DNA of 64,000 nt from Siderastrea siderea. Its lineage: Eukaryota > Cnidaria > Anthozoa > Scleractinia > Rhizangiidae. The notes under the pieces were generated by a model. It saw only the letters and a program-made list of their open reading frames with translations. It made no database searches and had not been told where the DNA came from. The translations under genes and the position numbers were made by a program. Positions 60,411-64,000 of this stretch are shown here, piece after piece. Numbering within the stretch: position 1 is the first letter of the stretch; each line of letters starts with the position of its first letter. Location of the stretch: assembly GCA_964030785.1 (NCBI GenBank), contig OZ034968.1, positions 39,143,186 through 39,207,185 of the forward strand, given 5' to 3'.

Positions 60411-60973
60411 ACGGTACTCCTAAATAATACTCTGGGGAAGTCTGGGCACAGCCGCCGCCCACCGGGGACTGTGCAGGGGCTAACTCAAGGGAAGAAAAAA
60501 AGTATGTTCACGTTGCACAATCAACGCGCCCTTTACAAGTGACTTCACGATCTCGAAGAGATCTGAAGGAAGTAAACAGTCTACTTGTTTCACGACTTCC
60601 CCCGCGACCGAAGTAGGTGCGAATTAAGCTATAATTAAATCCCCCATTAAAACTATGTCTTGGAAAAACTACTGTAAACCTACGAAAACCCCAGTGGCTC
60701 CATATCGAACTTCCCTCGGAAGGGTGCAGACCTCCCAGACCCCTCCCCTTTCAGCAGAACGTCTTGTTCAGTACTATTTATTATTATTAGGACAACTGGT
60801 GATAGATTTCCAAAATAAAGTTCGCTTTCACTTTGTTCTTAATCGTTATTCTTTTTTGAGACAAAATTTAGATGTTACATGTGACGAAGTAATTTAAAAT
60901 CAAGTAGTTTCCAATAAAAATCAAGTGGGATTTCCAATCCCATAACATTCTTTTGTGTCGCAGATGGTGGTAT

Positions 60974-62711
60974 TACCACAGGCAGCCCAAGCTAAGGTTG
61001 AAAGCTGCGCATAAATTAGACTGTTTTTTCCACGCTATCCATAATAATGACATCGGCAACATTTAAGAGTTAGTATGAAAATGATACAAAACGTCTCAAA
61101 TTGCCACAAATCAGAAAGAAGTCGAAATAGAAATGATTTGCCTTATTTCACTGTTCTATTGGTCATTATTTGAGGGCTTCCTGGGCTGGTTTGAAGTTTT
61201 TGGGCGAGAAATTGAGGTTTATATTTTTCATGTTTACTGAACGTTTAGAATTAATTAAAGGCAGGAAACAGTTTCACACTGCATCTCACTTAAGGTTCGA
61301 TAAATTCCATCACAATAAACGAATCGCCCTAAAACTTCAAAGGTGTATTCTTGGTCTTGCGCATACCTCTGTTCTTTCTCATGGGTTCCAGATCCTATTT
61401 TAAGCCGTCGAAAACGCCTCCTAAATACGAAACTCGCCTTTCCTGGTATGCGTTTTCATTTGAAGTGCACACATGAATCATTGCGAGCCTTGTTTCGGCG
61501 ACAAAATGTCCCTCAGCCGGGGAGAGGCTGAGTGAGATTGTCGACAAGCAAACACGACACTGCGGAGTCCAGAGAGGTCGGTTTGACGGAAATAGAGAAA
61601 TATTCGAACGGCCGTGAAATTCACTCGCCTCACTTCACTTGGAAAACCATAATTTTGTTTTAGGGACGAAACGAAGAACTATCTTTTGCTGCACTCTAAT
61701 CAGTCCATTCGATGATTTTATGCCGAGTATTTGGCGCAAGTGATCCTACTCACTGCTCGCAAATCAACCTCATTATTTAATTCCGATATATAGGGTTGTC
61801 TTGCCCTAAAAAAACATTGCTGTGACCGTGGAAAATACCCACCACAATTTCCATTCCTTTGAAAACCGGTGCAAATTTTTTTTCTAGGTGGAGACTGCTC
61901 CTCGTCTCTACTTCTAAATTTCGACAACATTTTTTTGCGGTAAACAGGTAAATGTGACGGAACAATTCACTATGCTAATATATTGTCGCACGAAGACATT
62001 AAAGCGTGCTCGTGGCATCAACTGAGGCGACTAAATTTCACGGGCGTGCTGATAGTTTTCTACTTCCGTCAAACCAACCTCTCTGGACTCCGCAGTGTCG
62101 ACTTTTGCTTGTGGACAATCTCACTCAGCCTCTCCCCGGCTGAGGGACATTTTGTCGCCGAAACAAGGCTCGCAATGATTCATGTGTGCACTTCAAATGA
62201 AAACGCATACCAGGAAAGGCGAGTTTCGTATTTAGGAGGCGTTTTCGACGGCTTAAAATAGGATCTGGAACCCATAAGAAAGAACAGAGGTATGCGCAAG
62301 ACCCAAGAATACACCTTTGAAGTTTTAGGGCGATTCGTTTATTGTGATGGAATTTATCGAACCTTAAGTGAGGTGCAGTGTGAAACTGTTTCCTGCCTTT
62401 AATTAATTCTAAACGTTCAGTAAACGTGAAAAATATAAACCTCAATTTCTCGCCCAAAAAGCTTCAAACCAGCCCAGGAAGCCTTCAAATAATGACCAAT
62501 ACAACAATGAAATAAGGTAAATCATTTTTATTTCGACTTCTTTCTGATTTGTGGCAATTTGAAACGTTTTGTATCATTTCCGTACTAACTCTTAAACTGT
62601 TGCCGATGTCATTATTATGCATAGCGTGCCGATGTCATTATTATGCATAGCGTGGAAAAACCGGCTAATTTATTGGCAGCTCTCAACCTTAGCTTGGGCT
62701 GCCTGTGGTAT
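60974..62711. mobile_element. 1.74-kb foldback element
   Basis: The left arm (about 60,974-61,640) and right arm (about 62,015-62,711) are long inverted repeats. The outer ends are TACCACAGGCAGCCCAAGC and its complement, and the inner ends run through ACTGCGGAGTCCAGAGAGGT. The ~370-bp centre is unrelated and non-coding. The outer ends may be flanked by a 3-bp ATT duplication. The right arm contains a 26-bp tandem duplication (GCCGATGTCATTATTATGCA, at 62,602-62,653) absent from the left. Open frames within the arms mirror one another and look incidental. Confidence 0.8.
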
Positions 62712-64000
62712 TACGGTTCCGAGAATACTAACTCCAAAGACCAACCCTTTCCATTTGAAGTTCGGTAAGTCCATAAAAGTCGGTCCAATTTCTTTAAAAC
62801 TGCCTTCGTCGGACCGGTTCTGAATCGCCAGCCTTCAAAATCATCATAAGTGAAGAGTAAACTTGAAAATGGTATTTCGAACAAATAGTTTTACAAGTGA
62901 AAATTAGTCTAAGAGGCCAATAAACAGCAAACCAAACAACACAGAAACAATGTTAGTATTATTTTTATCTGAATTTGTTCATATCCCTGACACATAAAGC
63001 GAATTTGTTACATTCCTAAACAAAATCTTATATTTTGACAGAGCGTGATAATATAATGCACAAGTAAAACAGATTCATTAATATATGCAAATACATTGTT
63101 TACTAGGGCCACCTATGGAAATACACTGAAACTTGATTGAGAGACGATTTTGATGACGACAATAAAAATTACTGTGCACAATGTATTTAAAGACTAGAAC
63201 GTGCCAGGCAAAAAAAGCTCTTCTTTATCAAATTGGCTATAACAGCTACGAACGGGAGACACAATCTCGGGCCAAAATAAGAGCAATTTATGTTGTGGAA
63301 ATCAACACAAAAAGAACACTCCCAGAAACTCGCGAATTTTAGGTAGTTTTAACTTGGCGCATATTTTATCCTTTTTTTAATTGGAAGTTAAACCTAAAAA
63401 AGGAGACTCTTCAGTCAATAAACCAACTGTAGTGTTCTGTAGTTTTTATTTTGCAAAGGATGACATGGATTCCTCCAATTCCAGAGGAATCATGCACACT
63501 CATTTCCAATCTCCCTGAAACAAGTCGAGGGGGTACCTGATTTCTCTGAAAAAAAAAATTCTGCTTAATTGTACTTTTCCATAATAAGGTAGGCCTCCCT
63601 TTAGCGACTAGCCCACAAGCGTCCTCCTTACCCATCCCCCCTTCCACCACGATCCTATTATGAAGCATTGTAAAATGGTCCTCATGGTAGATGGGTTCCT
63701 CTCCGAAAGTACCACCCCCACCCCCTCCTTTCTATAGGTTGCCAGATTCATCTGGGTAAAATGTGACTCAAATGTAAACATACATACAGTTTTTTTTTAT
63801 AAAGGTTACGAATTAAAAAAACAAAAACAAAAACAGTCTTTACAATTTTAGACTTACTCGATACATGATAAATGGTGAAACAGGTGGATTTCGTAAAATG
63901 TACTTAGTATCTCCCGAGAGATCTAATTATTTCCTGACTACATTTATGGCAAAAGGCAGCACTAACTTATCTTTCATTTTGCTCGGTCCAGAAAGTCACG
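62712..64000. other. no gene seen
   Basis: Non-coding AT-rich DNA to the window edge. A C-rich stretch lies near 63,705-63,725 and an A-rich one near 63,818-63,835. Confidence 0.4.

Noticed and set aside
61170..61531. Paired frames at 61,170-61,531 and 62,125-62,457 encoding the same peptide
   Set aside because: They are the two arms of a foldback element read in opposite directions; no domain is recognisable.

Overview
The window is AT-rich, intron-containing animal DNA crowded with transposable elements, very probably from a scleractinian coral or close anthozoan relative. The reasons are a TPR-CHAT gene with a giant uninterrupted exon (a class of gene expanded in corals), Penelope, Crypton, tRNA-SINE and LINE remnants, many non-autonomous TIR elements, and a local excess of the octamer TACATGTA. 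The organism call is inference from gene and repeat content; no mitochondrial or ribosomal marker is present.

Layout. 1-20.6 kb holds no convincing protein-coding gene: a hAT-like element (92-1517), a 64-70 bp tandem repeat (1965-2300), a head-opposed Penelope insertion (2983-4463), several MITEs, a Mutator-like element with perfect 9-bp target duplications (10962-12286), and arrays of CCTGGTTAACCAGG-like repeats. 20,646-28,517 is one complete 7.9-kb DNA transposon. Its ~500-560 bp inverted repeats are made mostly of 21-bp subrepeats, and it carries two convergent genes: a SAM-HTH-DDE transposase (plus strand, one exon) and a five-exon SAM-zinc finger-HECT E3 ubiquitin ligase (minus strand). 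A ubiquitin ligase carried as cargo in what looks like an intact two-gene transposon is the most striking system in the window.

28.8-54 kb is the TPR-CHAT locus. Five small exons (29,311-31,835) encode a three-TPR domain with all five carboxylate-clamp residues expected of an Hsp70/Hsp90-tail binder. A 3.9-kb exon (50,097-53,996) encodes 21 tandem 40-residue TPR units and a CHAT caspase-like protease domain with an intact His/Cys dyad. The reading phases of the small exons and the giant exon are compatible, giving a predicted protein of about 1,470 residues across an 18.3-kb intron. That intron holds a decayed Crypton recombinase gene, SINEs, a foldback element, tandem arrays, a LINE interrupted by a paired-MITE insertion, a pogo-like MITE, a Penelope 3' fragment, and a diverged copy of the gene's own upstream region (45,869-46,056). 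The last item leaves open that the giant exon belongs to a second, partly lost paralogue.

54-64 kb has no gene I can support. It contains short hairpins, a G-rich stretch, and a 1.7-kb foldback element (60,974-62,711).
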